Shown: positions 26,313 to 40,704, numbered from the stretch's first letter. The stretch: DNA of 50,676 nt from Muricoccus roseus (GCF_900141905.1 NZ_FQZF01000035.1:1-50676); one strand, 5' to 3'. Notes: a model not told the origin generated them from the sequence alone. Numbers and translations are program-made.

Positions 26313-27697
26313 AGCATGAGGCTCAGGGGATCTTCCACGATCGACTTGAAGGTCGAGACCCATTCCGCCGCCAGCGCGCCGTCGATCACGCGGTGATCGA
26401 CCGAGAGCGTGACCGTCATCACCGTCGCGATGGCGAGCTGGTCGCCCTTCACCACCGGTCGCTTCTCCCCGGCGGAAACCGCCAGGATGCCGGCCTGCGG
26501 CGGATTGATGATGGCCGAGAACTCGCGCACCCCGAACATGCCCATGTTCGAGATGGAGAAGCCGCCTCCCTGGAACTCCTCAGGCTTCAGCTTGCCGGAC
26601 TTCGCCCGTGCCGCGAGGTCCTTCATCTCGTTGGAGATGGTGGCCAGCCCCTTCTGGTCGGCGCGGCGGATGATCGGGGTGATCAGCCCGTCGGGGATGG
26701 AAACGGCGATGCTGATATCCACGTCGTCGTAGATGACGATCGCGTCGTCGGTCCAGGAGGCGTTGGTCTGGGGCAGCTTCCGCAGGGTGGCGGCGGCCGC
26801 CTTGATGACCAGGTCGTTCACCGAGAGCTTGTAGGCCCCGGCGCCCTCCTTCGGAGACCGCGCGTTGAGGTCGGCGCGCAGCTTCAGCAGCGCATCCAGC
26901 TCCACGTCGATCGAGACGTAGAAATGCGGGATGGTCTGCTTGCTCTCGGTCAGGCGGCGGGCAATGACCTTGCGCATCGTCGAATGCGGCACGGCCTTGT
27001 GCGGCGCGGTGATGACCGGTGCTGGGGGCTTGGGCGCGGCGGCCGGGGCTTGCTGCTGCGGGGCAGTAGCGGCCGGCTGGGCCTGCGGCGCCGCGGCCGG
27101 CGCCGCCTGCTTCGGTGCGCCCTGGGCCGCCTCGATATCCGACTTCACGATGCGCCCGTTCGGCCCCGAACCCCTCACGGAGCCGAGCTCGATCCCGGCC
27201 TGCTGGGCCAGCCGGCGGGCGAGCGGCGAGGCGAAGATGCGCCCTCCCTGCCCTGCCCCATGCCCGGCGGGTGCCGGGCTGGACACCGGCGCCTGGCCCT
27301 GCGGCGCGGGCGCGGAGACGGGCTGCTCGGCAGCACCGGCCACCTTCCCGCCGGAGGCCTGCACGGCCTCCAGCGCCGGGCTGCCGGAGGGAGACGGGGC
27401 CGGCCCCTTCTCGCCGCCAGCCGAGGCCGCGGCATCGCCGGACGGAACCGCCTCTCCTTCATCGACCATGATGCCGATGGGCTGGTTGACCTTCACGCCC
27501 TCCGTTCCCTCGGGCACGAGGATCTTGCCGAGGATGCCCTCATCCACGGCCTCGAATTCCATCGTCGCCTTGTCGGTCTCGATCTCGGCGATCACGTCGC
27601 CGGACTTGACCTGCTCGCCCTCCTTCTTGAGCCAGCGGGCGAGCGTCCCCTCCGTCATGGTCGGGGACAGGGCGGGCATCAGGATGTTGGTGGCCAT
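26309..27697 (-). CDS. pdhC: pyruvate dehydrogenase E2, dihydrolipoyl acetyltransferase
   Basis: The protein has 462 residues. An N-terminal lipoyl domain (residues 1-80) has lipoylated Lys43 in [12 protein letters not shown] long Ala/Pro/Gly-rich hinge follows, then a peripheral subunit-binding domain (IFASPLARRLAQQAG, GSGPNGRIVKSDIEA), a second Ala/Pro hinge and the catalytic acetyltransferase domain with His435 and Asp439 in DHRVIDG. It transfers the acetyl group from lipoate to CoA and forms the PDH core. It is 12 bases after pdhB; its stop overlaps the GNAT start. Confidence 0.95.
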   Translation of the reverse strand: MATNILMPALSPTMTEGTLARWLKKEGEQVKSGDVIAEIETDKATMEFEAVDEGILGKILVPEGTEGVKVNQPIGIMVDEGEAVPSGDAAASAGGEKGPAPSPSGSPALEAVQASGGKVAGAAEQPVSAPAPQGQAPVSSPAPAGHGAGQGGRIFASPLARRLAQQAGIELGSVRGSGPNGRIVKSDIEAAQGAPKQAAPAAAPQAQPAATAPQQQAPAAAPKPPAPVITAPHKAVPHSTMRKVIARRLTESKQTIPHFYVSIDVELDALLKLRADLNARSPKEGAGAYKLSVNDLVIKAAAATLRKLPQTNASWTDDAIVIYDDVDISIAVSIPDGLITPIIRRADQKGLATISNEMKDLAARAKSGKLKPEEFQGGGFSISNMGMFGVREFSAIINPPQAGILAVSAGEKRPVVKGDQLAIATVMTVTLSVDHRVIDGALAAEWVSTFKSIVEDPLSLML

Positions 27698-27709
27698 CTG
27701 CGTCGCCCC

Positions 27710-29167
27710 TTACTTGTAGGTGACTTTGCGCACAGCCTCGACCACCTGCGCCACCGTCGGCAGCGCAAGCTTCTCGAGATTGGCGGCGTAAGGCATCGGC
27801 ACATCCGCGCCGGCCACACGGGCCGGCGGCGCGTCCAGGTGGTCGAAGGCGTTCTCGATCACCTGCATCGCCACCTCGCCACCGACATTGGCGAAGGCCC
27901 AGCCCTCCTCGACCGTGACGAGGCGGTTGGTCTTGCGCACGGAGGCCAGCACCGTCTCGATGTCGAGCGGGCGGATGGTGCGCAGGTTGATCACCTCGGC
28001 GGAAATGCCGGCCTTGGCCAGCTCCTCCGCCGCCTGCATCGCCAGCCCGACCATGATGGAATAGGCGACGATGGTGACGTCCGTGCCCTCCCGCTCCACC
28101 TTGGCCTTGCCGATGGGCAGGATGAAATCCTCATCCACCGGGCACTCGAAGCTCTGGCCGTAGAGGATCTCGTTCTCGAGGAAGACGATCGGGTTGGGGT
28201 CGCGGATGGCGGCGCGCAGCAGGCCCTTCGCATCCGCCGCCGACCAGGGCGCAATCACCTTCAGCCCCGGGACATGCGCGTACCAGGAGGTGAAGTCCTG
28301 GCTGTGCTGCGCGGCCACGCGCGCCGCGGCACCGTTGGGCCCGCGGAAGACGATGGGGCAGCCGAGCTGGCCGCCCGACATGTAGAGAGTCTTCGCGGCC
28401 GAGTTGATGATGTGGTCGATGGCCTGCATCGAGAAGTTGAAGGTCATGAACTCGACGATGGGCTTCAGCCCGGTCAGCGCCGCGCCCACGGCCATGCCGG
28501 TGAAGCCGTATTCCGTGATCGGCGTGTCGATCACGCGCTTCGGACCGAACTCGTCCAGCAGCCCCTGCGAGATCTTGTAGGCGCCCTGATACTGAGCGAC
28601 CTCCTCGCCCATCAGGAACACGTCCTTGTCCGCGCGCATCTCCAGGGCCATCGCATCGCGCAGCGCCTCGCGCACGGTCGTCGGCTTGGTCGCGCCCCAG
28701 TCCTTCTCCGGCTGGGCAGTGGACTTCGGCTCGGCAGCCGCTCCCTCGCGGCGCTCGGCACCGCGGGCGGAAACCTGGCCGTAATCCTCGGCGCCCTTCG
28801 CGATCTTGCCGATCTCTCCACCGTGCTGCGTCGCGTTGGACTCCGGCTGCTGCACGGCGGCCGCCTTGCTGCCCTGCTCGGCCGGCGGCGTGCCGGCATT
28901 GCCCGCCGGCGCGGCCGCGCTGCCATTGCCGCCATCCAGCTCGGCGATGGCAACGTTCACCTGCACCCCCTCCGTCCCCTCGGGCACGAGGATCTTGGTG
29001 AGGGTCCCTTCATCGACCGCCTCCACCTCCATGGTGGCCTTGTCCGTCTCGATCTCGGCGAGCACGTCGCCGGACTTCACCGCATCGCCTTCCTTCTTCA
29101 GCCAGCGGCTGAGCTTGCCCTCCGTCATGGTGGGGGAGAGGGCGGGCATCAGAATGGTCGCGCCCAT
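27710..29167 (-). CDS. pdhB: pyruvate dehydrogenase E1 beta with fused lipoyl domain
   Basis: The protein has 485 residues. Residues 1-80 are a complete lipoyl domain almost identical in layout to that of pdhC ([11 protein letters not shown], Lys43). An Ala/Gln-rich linker to about residue 155 is followed by the transketolase-like E1 beta domain ([44 protein letters not shown]). This fusion is known in alphaproteobacteria. With PdhA it decarboxylates pyruvate using thiamine diphosphate. One base separates it from pdhA. Confidence 0.95.
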   Translation of the reverse strand: MGATILMPALSPTMTEGKLSRWLKKEGDAVKSGDVLAEIETDKATMEVEAVDEGTLTKILVPEGTEGVQVNVAIAELDGGNGSAAAPAGNAGTPPAEQGSKAAAVQQPESNATQHGGEIGKIAKGAEDYGQVSARGAERREGAAAEPKSTAQPEKDWGATKPTTVREALRDAMALEMRADKDVFLMGEEVAQYQGAYKISQGLLDEFGPKRVIDTPITEYGFTGMAVGAALTGLKPIVEFMTFNFSMQAIDHIINSAAKTLYMSGGQLGCPIVFRGPNGAAARVAAQHSQDFTSWYAHVPGLKVIAPWSAADAKGLLRAAIRDPNPIVFLENEILYGQSFECPVDEDFILPIGKAKVEREGTDVTIVAYSIMVGLAMQAAEELAKAGISAEVINLRTIRPLDIETVLASVRKTNRLVTVEEGWAFANVGGEVAMQVIENAFDHLDAPPARVAGADVPMPYAANLEKLALPTVAQVVEAVRKVTYK

Positions 29168-29168
29168 A

Positions 29169-30203
29169 TCAGCGGGTCTCCACCAGAACGTCGGTCCAGA
29201 GTTCGGATTCGTCGGGCTCGGGGCTGGACTGCGCGAAGTCGGCGCTGTCCTGGACGATCGCCTTCACCTCGTCGTCGACGGCCTTCAGCTCGGCCTCTGG
29301 CGTGCCGCCTTCCAGCAGGAGCTTGCGGACCATCTCGATGCAGTCGTTCTGCTCACGCATCTTCTGCACCTCCTCCCGCGTGCGGTACTTGGCGGGGTCA
29401 GACATGGAGTGGCCGCGGTAGCGGTAGGTCTGCATCTCCAGCAGGTAGGGACCCTTCCCCGCGCGGCAGTGGGCCACGGCGCGCTCGCCGGCCGCCTTCA
29501 CCGCCAGCACGTCCATGCCGTTCACCTGCTCCCCCGGAATGCCCCAGGGCGCGCCGTTCTTGGAGAGGTCCTTGGAGGCCGAGGCGCGCTCGACCGAGGT
29601 GCCCATGCCGTAGCGGTTATTCTCGATGATGAAGACGCAGGGCAGCTTCAGAAGGGCGGCGAGGTTGAAGCTCTCATAGACCTGGCCCTGGTTGGAGGCG
29701 CCTTCGCCGAAATAGGCTAGCGCGACCTTGCCATCCTCGCGGTACCAGTTGGCGAAGGCCAGCCCGATGCCGAGGGACACCTGGGCGCCCACGATTCCAT
29801 GGCCGCCATAGAAGCCCTTCTCGCGCGAGAACATATGCATGCTCCCGCCCTTGCCCTTGGAATAGCCGCCGATGCGCCCGGTCAGCTCCGCCATCACGCC
29901 CCGGGCTTCCATGCCGGTCGCAAGCATATGGCCGTGGTCGCGATAGGAGGTAATGACCTCGTCACCTTCCTTCAGCGTCATCTGCATGCCGACGACGACG
30001 GCTTCCTGGCCGATATAGAGGTGGCAGAAGCCGCCGATGAGCCCCATGCCATAGAGCTGCCCAGCCTTCTCCTCGAAGCGGCGGATCAGGAGCATCTCCC
30101 GATAGGCCTTGCCGAGAATATCCTGGTTGTGGCCGGCACCCGGAGGGGAGTCCTTGCCGCGTCCGTTGCGGCGCTTCGCCGCGCTGTCCGTCCCGAGGGC
30201 CAT
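29169..30203 (-). CDS. pdhA: pyruvate dehydrogenase E1 alpha
   Basis: The protein has 344 residues from ATG 30203; a longer frame upstream would include the palindromic region and is unlikely. It has the thiamine diphosphate motif starting at [15 protein letters not shown] and ending at ENN, the substrate loop [16 protein letters not shown] and the conserved [10 protein letters not shown]. It pairs with PdhB as the E1 heterotetramer. It is the first gene of pdhA-pdhB-pdhC-GNAT-lpdA-lipA, and two palindromes lie 100-145 bases upstream. Confidence 0.95.
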   Translation of the reverse strand: MALGTDSAAKRRNGRGKDSPPGAGHNQDILGKAYREMLLIRRFEEKAGQLYGMGLIGGFCHLYIGQEAVVVGMQMTLKEGDEVITSYRDHGHMLATGMEARGVMAELTGRIGGYSKGKGGSMHMFSREKGFYGGHGIVGAQVSLGIGLAFANWYREDGKVALAYFGEGASNQGQVYESFNLAALLKLPCVFIIENNRYGMGTSVERASASKDLSKNGAPWGIPGEQVNGMDVLAVKAAGERAVAHCRAGKGPYLLEMQTYRYRGHSMSDPAKYRTREEVQKMREQNDCIEMVRKLLLEGGTPEAELKAVDDEVKAIVQDSADFAQSSPEPDESELWTDVLVETR

Positions 30204-30303
30204 GGGGTGCTCCTGCGTATAAGCCGGCCGAGGGGCGGCCTTGATTCGGCAGATACGGTCGGCCCAGCCGATCAGCAAGCTACAAGACTCAGCTAAGTCC
30301 TTG

Positions 30304-30346
30304 ATGTTGCGTTGCAACATGGCGATTAACCGGTTTCCGGTTAATC
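30304..30346. promoter_or_regulatory. two adjacent palindromes upstream of pdhA
   Basis: ATGTTGC-GTT-GCAACAT (30304-30320) and, four bases... starting at 30324, GATTAACCGG-TTT-CCGGTTAATC (30324-30346) are both perfect inverted repeats with three-base spacers. They lie in the 297-base gap between ftsB and pdhA, about 100 bases before the pdhA start. Paired dyads of this size fit binding of a dimeric regulator of pyruvate dehydrogenase. The second one could also fold as a hairpin. Neither matches the PdhR consensus I recall. Confidence 0.5.
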
Positions 30347-30500
30347 ACGCCCATCGCATGTGAATGCCGTGTGAAACCTTCGCCTCACCGGTGTTCACGC
30401 CCGAGCCCCCCTCACTGCAGGCCGGCGGCGGACCCCGAACATGCCTGCGGCGCGGCGGACCTCCGCCGCGCCGCAGGCGCATGAGCCAGGTGCTCGGATC

Positions 30501-30920
30501 CTAGAAAAGGCGCCGGTTCGGCGCGTAGGGCACGATGATTTCGTCCCTGGACACGACGTTCAGAAGCGCGCGGGCGCGCTCCTCCAGCATGTCACGGTCG
30601 AGATGCTCCGCCCGCAGGCCGGCCACCTTCCGCTCCATCGCGTCCCGCTCCGCCTCGGCCTCCGCCAGCACGATCCGTGCGGCGGCGATCTCGGTGTTGC
30701 GGGCATCGCGGGCCAAGAGGCCGCGCGTGCCGTGCATCGCGTGATGGGCGAAATAGCCGCAAAGCGCGAAGAAAATTGTCGGAAGCACCAAGGCCTGAGC
30801 CCGGCGCTTCACCCCCCTTAAGAAAGCCAACTGCCCCTCCCCCGAAGAGCTTAGGCCGATCGGAATGATCCCCTGGGTCGGAGTAAAATCGGACGCGCGC
30901 TGCGGTGCAAGAGCATTCAC
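30501..30920 (-). CDS. ftsB: FtsB/DivIC-type septum formation initiator
   Basis: The predicted protein has 139 residues from a GTG at 30920. About 40 residues precede one membrane helix (ALVLPTIFFALCGYFAHHA), followed by a coiled coil (EIAAARIVLAEAEAERDAME) and the FtsB-like end DRDMLEERARALLNVV with RDEIIVPY. It would join FtsL and FtsQ in the divisome on the periplasmic side. The position between eno and pdhA is conserved in alphaproteobacteria. The start is not certain, because the long cytoplasmic tail is unusual. Confidence 0.8.
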   Translation of the reverse strand: MNALAPQRASDFTPTQGIIPIGLSSSGEGQLAFLRGVKRRAQALVLPTIFFALCGYFAHHAMHGTRGLLARDARNTEIAAARIVLAEAEAERDAMERKVAGLRAEHLDRDMLEERARALLNVVSRDEIIVPYAPNRRLF

Positions 30921-30996
30921 GCCAGGGTTGCAGAAATAGCTGTGGACGTTGCGCGCGCGCCGCGCTCACGGCGCGCGCACAGCTTAATAAAAACCT

Positions 30997-32394
<1,398 letters not shown>

Positions 32395-32997
32395 TCAGGC
32401 CGCGAGCTTGGCCGCGATCCGCGCCACATGCTCGCCCTGGAAGCGGGCGGCGCCCAGGTCGTCCGGGGTGGGCTGCAGGCTGCCATCGCCGCCCGCGATG
32501 GTGCTGGCCCCATAGGGGGTGCCGCCCTGCACCTTGGTCACGTCGGTCAGCGGGGCATAGGTATAGGGCAGGCCCACGATGACCATGCCGAAATGGTAGA
32601 GCACGTTGTTGGTGGCCAGGATGGTGCTCTCCTGCCCGCCATGCGGGCTGGCGGTGGAGGTGAAGCACGAACCCACCTTCCCCACGAAGGCACCCCGGGC
32701 CCAGAGCCCGCCCGTCTGGTCCAGGAAGTTCTTCATTTGCGACGCCATGTTCCCGTAGCGGGTCGGCGTGCCGATGATGATGGCGTCGTACTCCGCCAGC
32801 TCCTCCACCGTCGCGACCGGCGCGGCCTGGTCCAGCTTGTAATGTGACTTCCGCGCGACCTCCTCCGGCACAAGCTCCGGCACGCGCTTCACCTCGACCA
32901 CCGTGCCGGCAACCGAGCGGGCTCCCTCGGCCACGGCATGGGCCATGGTCTCGATATGACCGTAGCTCGAATAATAGAGGACCAGGACCTTCGCCAT
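32395..32997 (-). CDS. wrbA: NAD(P)H:quinone oxidoreductase, WrbA type
   Basis: The protein has 200 residues. It is a flavodoxin-like fold with the FMN phosphate loop [30 protein letters not shown] and [13 protein letters not shown], all diagnostic of WrbA. It performs two-electron quinone reduction that avoids semiquinone radicals. It lies between eno and kdsA in a cluster where these two are often adjacent, and a dispersed repeat sits just upstream, so it may be a later insertion. The 5' gap to kdsA is 429 bases. Confidence 0.92.
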   Translation of the reverse strand: MAKVLVLYYSSYGHIETMAHAVAEGARSVAGTVVEVKRVPELVPEEVARKSHYKLDQAAPVATVEELAEYDAIIIGTPTRYGNMASQMKNFLDQTGGLWARGAFVGKVGSCFTSTASPHGGQESTILATNNVLYHFGMVIVGLPYTYAPLTDVTKVQGGTPYGASTIAGGDGSLQPTPDDLGAARFQGEHVARIAAKLAA

Positions 32998-33143
32998 CCG
33001 TCACACATCCTTCATCTGCGTCCCACCGGGCCGGGCGGGATCCCCGGCAATTAGGGAGGCCCTGCCGTACAGGACAACGCAGGACGGGAATGACGGTCAT
33101 TCACAGCGCAGGGGTGACAGCGGTGGTTCTGCCCAGTCCCGGA

Positions 33144-33397
33144 GAGGGCTCCGCCCTCGGCCCGCCAAGGGCCTGAGGCCCTTGGAACCCCGTCTGACTG
33201 CCGTGGATACCCCGGATGGGTGGGGTCTCTGGTTGCTGGGCGCCTATTCTGCCTTGCAGTCGCCTGAGGTCTCAGACCTCAGGCGCACCGTCAGCCCCGT
33301 GATTCCAAACTCGAAGACAAAGATGATGGGTCGAAGGCACTGCCTTCGACGGGTCCGGGGAGAGGAAGAATTCCTTCTTCCTCTCCCCGGGACAGAC
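33144..33397 (+). repeat. dispersed multi-hairpin repeat, copy 3 (full)
   Basis: It has the same stem order as copy 1. The central stem at 33261-33285 is CGCCTGAGGTC, TCA, GACCTCAGGCG; compared with copy 1 two neighbouring base pairs differ and both are compensated (C-G to G-C, G-C to A-T). The right-hand hairpins are intact. It lies in the 429-base gap between the kdsA stop (29 bases away) and the wrbA start. The rest of that gap, 32998-33143 and 33398-33426, shows no gene. Confidence 0.85.
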
Positions 33398-33426
33398 CAA
33401 CAAATCAGAACAAGACCTCGCCGGTA

Positions 33427-35894
<2,468 letters not shown>

Positions 35895-35914
35895 TTATAG
35901 CGAACGTGGAAACG

Positions 35915-35975
35915 CCGCGGCCAGGGGCCGCGGACGCAATGAAGCCATGCGCGGCGCCGGGTTGATCGGCGCCGC
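35915..35975. terminator. two hairpins between secG and pyrG
   Basis: CCGCGGCC/GGCCGCGG with a 3-base loop (35915-35933) and GCGGCGCCG/CGGCGCCGC with a 7-base loop (35951-35975) lie right after the secG stop on the minus strand and before pyrG. There is no T-run. They could slow or end secG transcripts, or shape the pyrG leader. Confidence 0.35.
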
Positions 35976-35990
35976 TGCCCGAACAGGGGG

Positions 35991-36347
35991 TTAGTTCGTC
36001 GGAACCGCGGGGGCCGGCGGCGCCACGGGGGCGACCGGCGTCGCGGGAAGGGCGCCCGGCGCGCCCGGCGCGGCGCCGCCGGCAGCCGGCGGCGAATCGA
36101 ACAGCGAGCGCTGGCGGCCCGTGCCCTGGTTCAGCAGCCCGAGCGCGAGCGCCAGGGCCATGAAGAGGGTAGCCAGCACCGCCGTGGCGCGGGTGAGCAG
36201 GTTCGCCGTGCCCCGCCCCGACATGAGGTTGCCCATGCCCTGGGAGGAGCCGATGCCGAGCCCACCGCCCTCGCTGCGCTGCAGCAGCACCACCCCGATC
36301 AGGGCGGCGGCGACGAAGAAATGCAGGACGAGAAGGACGGTGGTCAT
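35991..36347 (-). CDS. secG: protein translocase subunit SecG
   Basis: The protein has 118 residues. Two membrane helices (about 4-22 and 55-73) flank the conserved LLQRSEGGGLGIGSSQGMGNL loop region, followed by a Pro/Ala-rich tail common in alphaproteobacteria. It is an accessory subunit of the SecYEG channel in the inner membrane. The order tpiA-secG-pyrG is frequent in this class. Confidence 0.93.
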   Translation of the reverse strand: MTTVLLVLHFFVAAALIGVVLLQRSEGGGLGIGSSQGMGNLMSGRGTANLLTRATAVLATLFMALALALGLLNQGTGRQRSLFDSPPAAGGAAPGAPGALPATPVAPVAPPAPAVPTN

Positions 36348-36375
36348 GATTCGCGGCTTCTAGCGCCCTTCGGCT

Positions 36376-36400
36376 CCCCGGGGAAAGGGTTTCCCCGGGG
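36376..36400. terminator. hairpin between tpiA and secG
   Basis: CCCCGGGGAAA (36376-36386), GGG, and TTTCCCCGGGG (36390-36400) form a perfect 11-bp inverted repeat 9 bases past the tpiA stop as read on the minus strand. A second GAAAGGGTTTC motif lies beside it at 36401-36411. It is a probable attenuating or terminating hairpin, without a clear T-run. Confidence 0.45.
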
Positions 36401-36409
36401 GAAAGGGTT

Positions 36410-37168
36410 TCAGGCCGGAACGGCCGCCCCGATCCCCAGGAAATCCTCCGCCTTCAGGCTGGCGCCGCCCACCAGGGCCCCATCCACATTCGGCAGGGCC
36501 AGGATCGCCGCGGCGTTGGAGGGCTTCACGGAGCCGCCATAGAGGAGGCGCGTGGCCTCCCCCTGCCCCGGGAAGCGGGCGGCCAGCTCGGCGCGCATGC
36601 GCCCATGCATCGCGGCGATGTCCGCCTCGGTGGGCGTCCGCCCGGTGCCGATGGCCCAGACCGGCTCATAGGCCACCACCCCCTTGGCGTTGGCGAAATC
36701 GGGCGGCAGGGAGCCGGCGAGCTGGGCGGCCACCACCGCTTCCGCCTCCCCCGCGTCCCGCTGCGCCTCGGTCTCGCCCACGCAGACAATGGGGATCAGC
36801 CCGGCCGCGATGGCGGCCCGCGCCTTGGCCTGCACCAGGGTATCCGTCTCGCTATGGTCGGCCCGGCGCTCGGAATGGCCGAGGATGACATAGCCGCAGC
36901 CCGCATCGGCCAGCATGGCGGCGGAGATGTCGCCGGTATGGGCCCCATTGGCGTCGGCCGAGCAGTCCTGCCCCCCGATCGCGACCGGCTTCCAGCCCAT
37001 GGAGGCGGCGGCCACATGGAGATGGAGGAAGGGCGGGCAGATCAGAAGGTCCGCGCCGGCCACGCGGTCCAGCCCGGCGCGCACTCCCTCGGCCAGGGCC
37101 GCGGCCTCGCGCAGCGTGCCGTTCATCTTCCAGTTGCCGGCGATGAGGGGGCGGACTCCGGGGGTCAT
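36410..37168 (-). CDS. tpiA: triosephosphate isomerase
   Basis: The protein has 252 residues from ATG 37168. Catalytic Lys14 is in GNWKMNG, His98 in VILGHSERR and Glu168 in [12 protein letters not shown]; the phosphate loop GGSVKPSNA is present. It interconverts dihydroxyacetone phosphate and glyceraldehyde-3-phosphate. It is divergent from the ppiD-like gene, with 120 bases between their starts, and leads into secG. Confidence 0.97.
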   Translation of the reverse strand: MTPGVRPLIAGNWKMNGTLREAAALAEGVRAGLDRVAGADLLICPPFLHLHVAAASMGWKPVAIGGQDCSADANGAHTGDISAAMLADAGCGYVILGHSERRADHSETDTLVQAKARAAIAAGLIPIVCVGETEAQRDAGEAEAVVAAQLAGSLPPDFANAKGVVAYEPVWAIGTGRTPTEADIAAMHGRMRAELAARFPGQGEATRLLYGGSVKPSNAAAILALPNVDGALVGGASLKAEDFLGIGAAVPA

Positions 37169-37288
37169 GGGCTCTCCTGATGTTACGGCGCGTCTCCACG
37201 GCCCGTATCGGGGCGCCCGATGTTTGGCAACGGGGCCGGGGTGCGCTACGGGCTGCCCCCTCTCCGCCTTCCCGACAGGGCCATCCGC

Positions 37289-39187
37289 ATGATCTCCGCG
37301 TTCCGCCGCCTCGCCGGCACTTGGTTCGCCAAGGGCCTGTTCCTCCTGCTGGTCCTGTCCTTCGGGATCTGGGGGATCGAGGATGTGATCCGCAATTTCG
37401 GGCGGGACAACGCGGTGGCCCGCGTGGGCGGGGAGTCGATCGAGCTGACCGAGGCGCAGAACGCCGCCCGGCGCGAGACGCAGCGCCTCCAACGCCAGCT
37501 CGGCCCCCGCTTCGAGGCGAATGAGGGCTTCCGCCAGGCCGTGGCCCGCCAGGCCGTGGAAAACCTCATCGCCGCCCGCGCCCAGAGCCAGGAGGCCCGG
37601 CGCATGGGCGTCGCGGCCTCGGTGGATGCCGTGCGCGCCTATACCTTCGCCGTTCCTGCCTTCCAGGGAGCGGATGGGCGGTTCAACCCGCTGATCCTGC
37701 AGCAGTTCCTTCGGCAGAACGACCTGAGCGAGGGCGATTTCACCCGCCTCGTCGTCGCCGATCTCGAGCGCCAGCAGCTCATCGGCGCCATCCGTGCCGG
37801 CGCGCGCGCCCCCGAGACCATGACCCGCCAGCTCCTCGCCTTCGCGGGCGAGCGGCGGGCGGCGGAGGTGGCCGAGTTCCCCCTGCTCAGCGCCCCCGAG
37901 GTGCCGGAGCCGACCGAGGCGCAGCTCACCCGCTATCACGAGAACAACCCCGCCCAGTTCTCCTCCCCCGAATACCGGGAGGTCGCCCTGGCCATGCTCT
38001 CGGCCGAGGCGCTGCTGCCGCGGGTGACGGTCACGGATGCCGAGATCGAGGCCGGGCTGGAAGCCCAGCGCGAGCGGACCGGCACGCCCGAGCGCCGCAC
38101 GGTGGAGCAGGCCCTGGTCAGCAGCCGGGAGGCGGCCGACGCCATCCGCACGGCCTGGGCGGGCGGTGCCGAGCTTGCGGCCGTCAAGACGCAGGCCGAG
38201 GCGGCCGGCGGCACCGCGCTGGAGATGGGCCAGGTGACGCGCGGCGAGATGCCGGTGGAGAACATCGCGGCCGCCGTCTTCGCCCTGCCCCAGGGCGGCG
38301 TGACCGACCCGATCCAGAGCCCCTTCGGCTGGCATGTGATGAAGGTCACCGCCATCCAGGCCGCCGCCGAGAAGCCCATGGAGGAGCTGCGCGCCGAGAC
38401 CCGCGCCTTCCTCGCCCGCGAGAAGGCCGCCGATCTTTCGTATGAGGAGGCGAACAAGCTGGAGGATGCGCTGGCCGGCGGCGCCACGGTGGAGGAGGCC
38501 GCCCAGCGCTTCGGGCTGACCGCGGCGCGCGTCACGCTGGACCGGCAGGGTAATGGGCAGGACGGCCGGCCCGTCGAGCTGCCCGGCGGCCCCGCCGCCC
38601 GCGCCGCCATCCTCGAAGCGGTCTTCGCCAACCCGGCGGGCCAGGGCGCGCGCCTGGCCGAGGCCGCCAACGGCTTCGTCGCGCTGGACGTGGCGAATGC
38701 GATTCCGGCCGCGCTCCGCCCCTTCGCCAGCGTGGAGGCCGAGGTGCGCCGCGCCTGGACACTGGAGGCCCGCCGCCGCGCCCAGGAGGAGCGGGCCGCC
38801 GCCCTTCTCGCGGCCGCCCAGGGCGGCAAGGACTTCGCCGAGGCCGCGCGCGAGGCGGGCGTTGAGGCGGTTCGGATGGGCCCCTCCCTGCGCGACCCGC
38901 AGCAGGCCCCGCCGGGCGGCATCCCGGCCGAGCTGCTGCCCGGGCTCTTCGCCGCGAAGGTCGGCGAGGTCACCATGGCCCAGACATCGGCCGGCTATGC
39001 CGTGGCGCGGCTTGCCGAGATCATCCCCGCCGATGTCGCGGCCGATGCCGCCGGCCTGGCCCGGGTGAAGGGCGAGGTGGAGCAGAGCATGCAGGACGAC
39101 CTGGAGGCGCAGTTCGCCGCCGCCCTGCGCGCCCGCGGGAACGTCACCATCAACCCGGCCATGATGGAACAGGTGGCCGCCCGATGA
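37289..39187 (+). CDS. ppiD: PpiD-like periplasmic peptidyl-prolyl isomerase/chaperone
   Basis: The protein has 632 residues from ATG 37289. A single N-terminal membrane anchor ([18 protein letters not shown]) is followed by the SurA_N-like chaperone region ([35 protein letters not shown]), a parvulin-type PPIC domain ([20 protein letters not shown]) and a helical C-terminus. It folds outer-membrane and secreted proteins while tethered to the inner membrane near SecYEG. Its stop overlaps the trpE start by four bases, coupling it to the trp genes. Confidence 0.88.
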   Translation: MISAFRRLAGTWFAKGLFLLLVLSFGIWGIEDVIRNFGRDNAVARVGGESIELTEAQNAARRETQRLQRQLGPRFEANEGFRQAVARQAVENLIAARAQSQEARRMGVAASVDAVRAYTFAVPAFQGADGRFNPLILQQFLRQNDLSEGDFTRLVVADLERQQLIGAIRAGARAPETMTRQLLAFAGERRAAEVAEFPLLSAPEVPEPTEAQLTRYHENNPAQFSSPEYREVALAMLSAEALLPRVTVTDAEIEAGLEAQRERTGTPERRTVEQALVSSREAADAIRTAWAGGAELAAVKTQAEAAGGTALEMGQVTRGEMPVENIAAAVFALPQGGVTDPIQSPFGWHVMKVTAIQAAAEKPMEELRAETRAFLAREKAADLSYEEANKLEDALAGGATVEEAAQRFGLTAARVTLDRQGNGQDGRPVELPGGPAARAAILEAVFANPAGQGARLAEAANGFVALDVANAIPAALRPFASVEAEVRRAWTLEARRRAQEERAAALLAAAQGGKDFAEAAREAGVEAVRMGPSLRDPQQAPPGGIPAELLPGLFAAKVGEVTMAQTSAGYAVARLAEIIPADVAADAAGLARVKGEVEQSMQDDLEAQFAAALRARGNVTINPAMMEQVAAR

Positions 39188-40704
39188 ACGCGCCCGACAA
39201 CTACGCCGCCTTCGCCGCGGCCCATGCGGCCGGCCAGGGCCAGGTCCTGGTCCGCGAGCGCGTGGCGGATCTCGACACGCCGGTCGGCGCCTTCCTCAAA
39301 CTGGCGGAGGGTCGGCCAAACACCTTCCTGCTGGAAAGCGTGGAGGGCGGGCAGAGCCGCGGCCGCTATTCGGCCATCGGCCTCGCGCCCGACCTGATCT
39401 GGCGTTGCCGGGAGGGCAAGGCCGAGATCAACCGCCACGCCCTTTCCGCCCCCCATGCCTTCGTGCCGGAGGCCGCGCCGGCGCTCGACAGCCTGCGCGC
39501 CCTCATCCAGTCCTGCCGCATGGCGCTGCCGGCCGGGCTGCCGCCCTGTGCCGCCGGGCTCTTCGGCTATCTCGGCTATGACATGGTCCGGCTGATGGAG
39601 CGGCTGCCGGCGCGGAACCCGGATGTGCTTGGAATCCCGGAAGCGATCCTCGGCCGCCCGACCGTGATCGCCGTCTTCGACCATGTACGGGACATTCTCA
39701 CCCTCTGCGCCCCCGTCTATGCCGATCGTGGCGAGACGGCGCGCGAGGCCTATGAGGCCGCCCAGGCCCGGCTGGACGAGGCCGAGGCGGCGCTGGACCG
39801 GCCGGTGCCGCGCCCGGCGCCGCCCGCCGCCCTGCCCGCCCCCGGCACCCCCTCCTCCAACTTCACCAAGGAGGGGTTCATGGCGGCGGTGGAGCGGGGG
39901 AAGGAGTACATCGCGGCCGGCGATGCCTTCCAGATCGTCCTGAGCCAGCGCTTCCAGGCGCCCTTCGCCCTGCCGCCCTTCGCGCTCTACCGCGCGCTGC
40001 GGCGGCTGAACCCCGCGCCGTTCCTCTTCCACTTCGATTTCGGCGGCTTCGCCGCCGTGGGGGCGAGCCCCGAGATCCTGGTGCGTCTGCGCGACGGCAC
40101 CGTCACCGTCCGCCCCCTCGCCGGCACCCGCCGCCGCGGCACGACGCCCGAGGAGGACCTGGCGCTCGAGCGCGAGCTGCTGGCCGACCCGAAGGAACGG
40201 GCCGAGCACCTGATGCTGCTCGACCTCGGCCGCAACGATGTCGGCCGCGTGTCGGAGATCGGCACGGTGCGCGTCACCGCCCAGTTCGGGATCGAGCGCT
40301 ACAGCCAGGTCATGCATATCGGCAGCGAGGTGCAGGGCAAGCTGCGCCCCGGCCTCTCGGCCCTGGACGCGCTGGTCGCTGGCTTCCCGGCCGGCACCCT
40401 CTCCGGCGCCCCCAAGGTGCGGGCGATGGAGATCATCGAGGAGACCGAGCCCTCCCGCCGCGGCGTCTATGCCGGGTGCTTCGGCTATTTCGGCGCCGAT
40501 GGCGGCATGGACACCTGTATCGGCCTGCGCATGGCGCTGGTGAAGGATGGAGTGATGTCCGTCCAGGCCGGGGCCGGGGTGGTGGCGGACAGCGACCCCG
40601 AGGCCGAGTACGAGGAGACGCGGCAAAAGGCCCGCGCGCTGTTCCGGGCGGCCGAGGAGGCGGTGCGCTTCGCCGCCGCAGCGCCCCGGCGCGAGCCGGG
40701 CTGA
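39184..40704 (+). CDS. trpE: anthranilate synthase component I
   Basis: The protein has 506 residues. The N-terminal regulatory motif LLESVEGG (residues 49-56) is the tryptophan feedback site, followed by RGRYS. The chorismate-binding domain has [55 protein letters not shown] and [19 protein letters not shown]. It makes anthranilate from chorismate with TrpG. ATG overlaps the ppiD stop. No leader peptide is visible, as expected with an overlapping start. Confidence 0.95.
   Translation: MNAPDNYAAFAAAHAAGQGQVLVRERVADLDTPVGAFLKLAEGRPNTFLLESVEGGQSRGRYSAIGLAPDLIWRCREGKAEINRHALSAPHAFVPEAAPALDSLRALIQSCRMALPAGLPPCAAGLFGYLGYDMVRLMERLPARNPDVLGIPEAILGRPTVIAVFDHVRDILTLCAPVYADRGETAREAYEAAQARLDEAEAALDRPVPRPAPPAALPAPGTPSSNFTKEGFMAAVERGKEYIAAGDAFQIVLSQRFQAPFALPPFALYRALRRLNPAPFLFHFDFGGFAAVGASPEILVRLRDGTVTVRPLAGTRRRGTTPEEDLALERELLADPKERAEHLMLLDLGRNDVGRVSEIGTVRVTAQFGIERYSQVMHIGSEVQGKLRPGLSALDALVAGFPAGTLSGAPKVRAMEIIEETEPSRRGVYAGCFGYFGADGGMDTCIGLRMALVKDGVMSVQAGAGVVADSDPEAEYEETRQKARALFRAAEEAVRFAAAAPRREPG

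Noticed and set aside
26393-29629. Very long plus-strand frame opposite the pdhB-pdhC region
   Set aside because: It is antisense to two genes with complete catalytic motifs and shows the His/Gly/Arg-rich bias of mirror frames in high-G+C DNA.
30921-30996. Strong intrinsic terminator after eno
   Set aside because: The GCGCGC-rich arms pair only imperfectly and there is no T-run, so I do not list it as a terminator.
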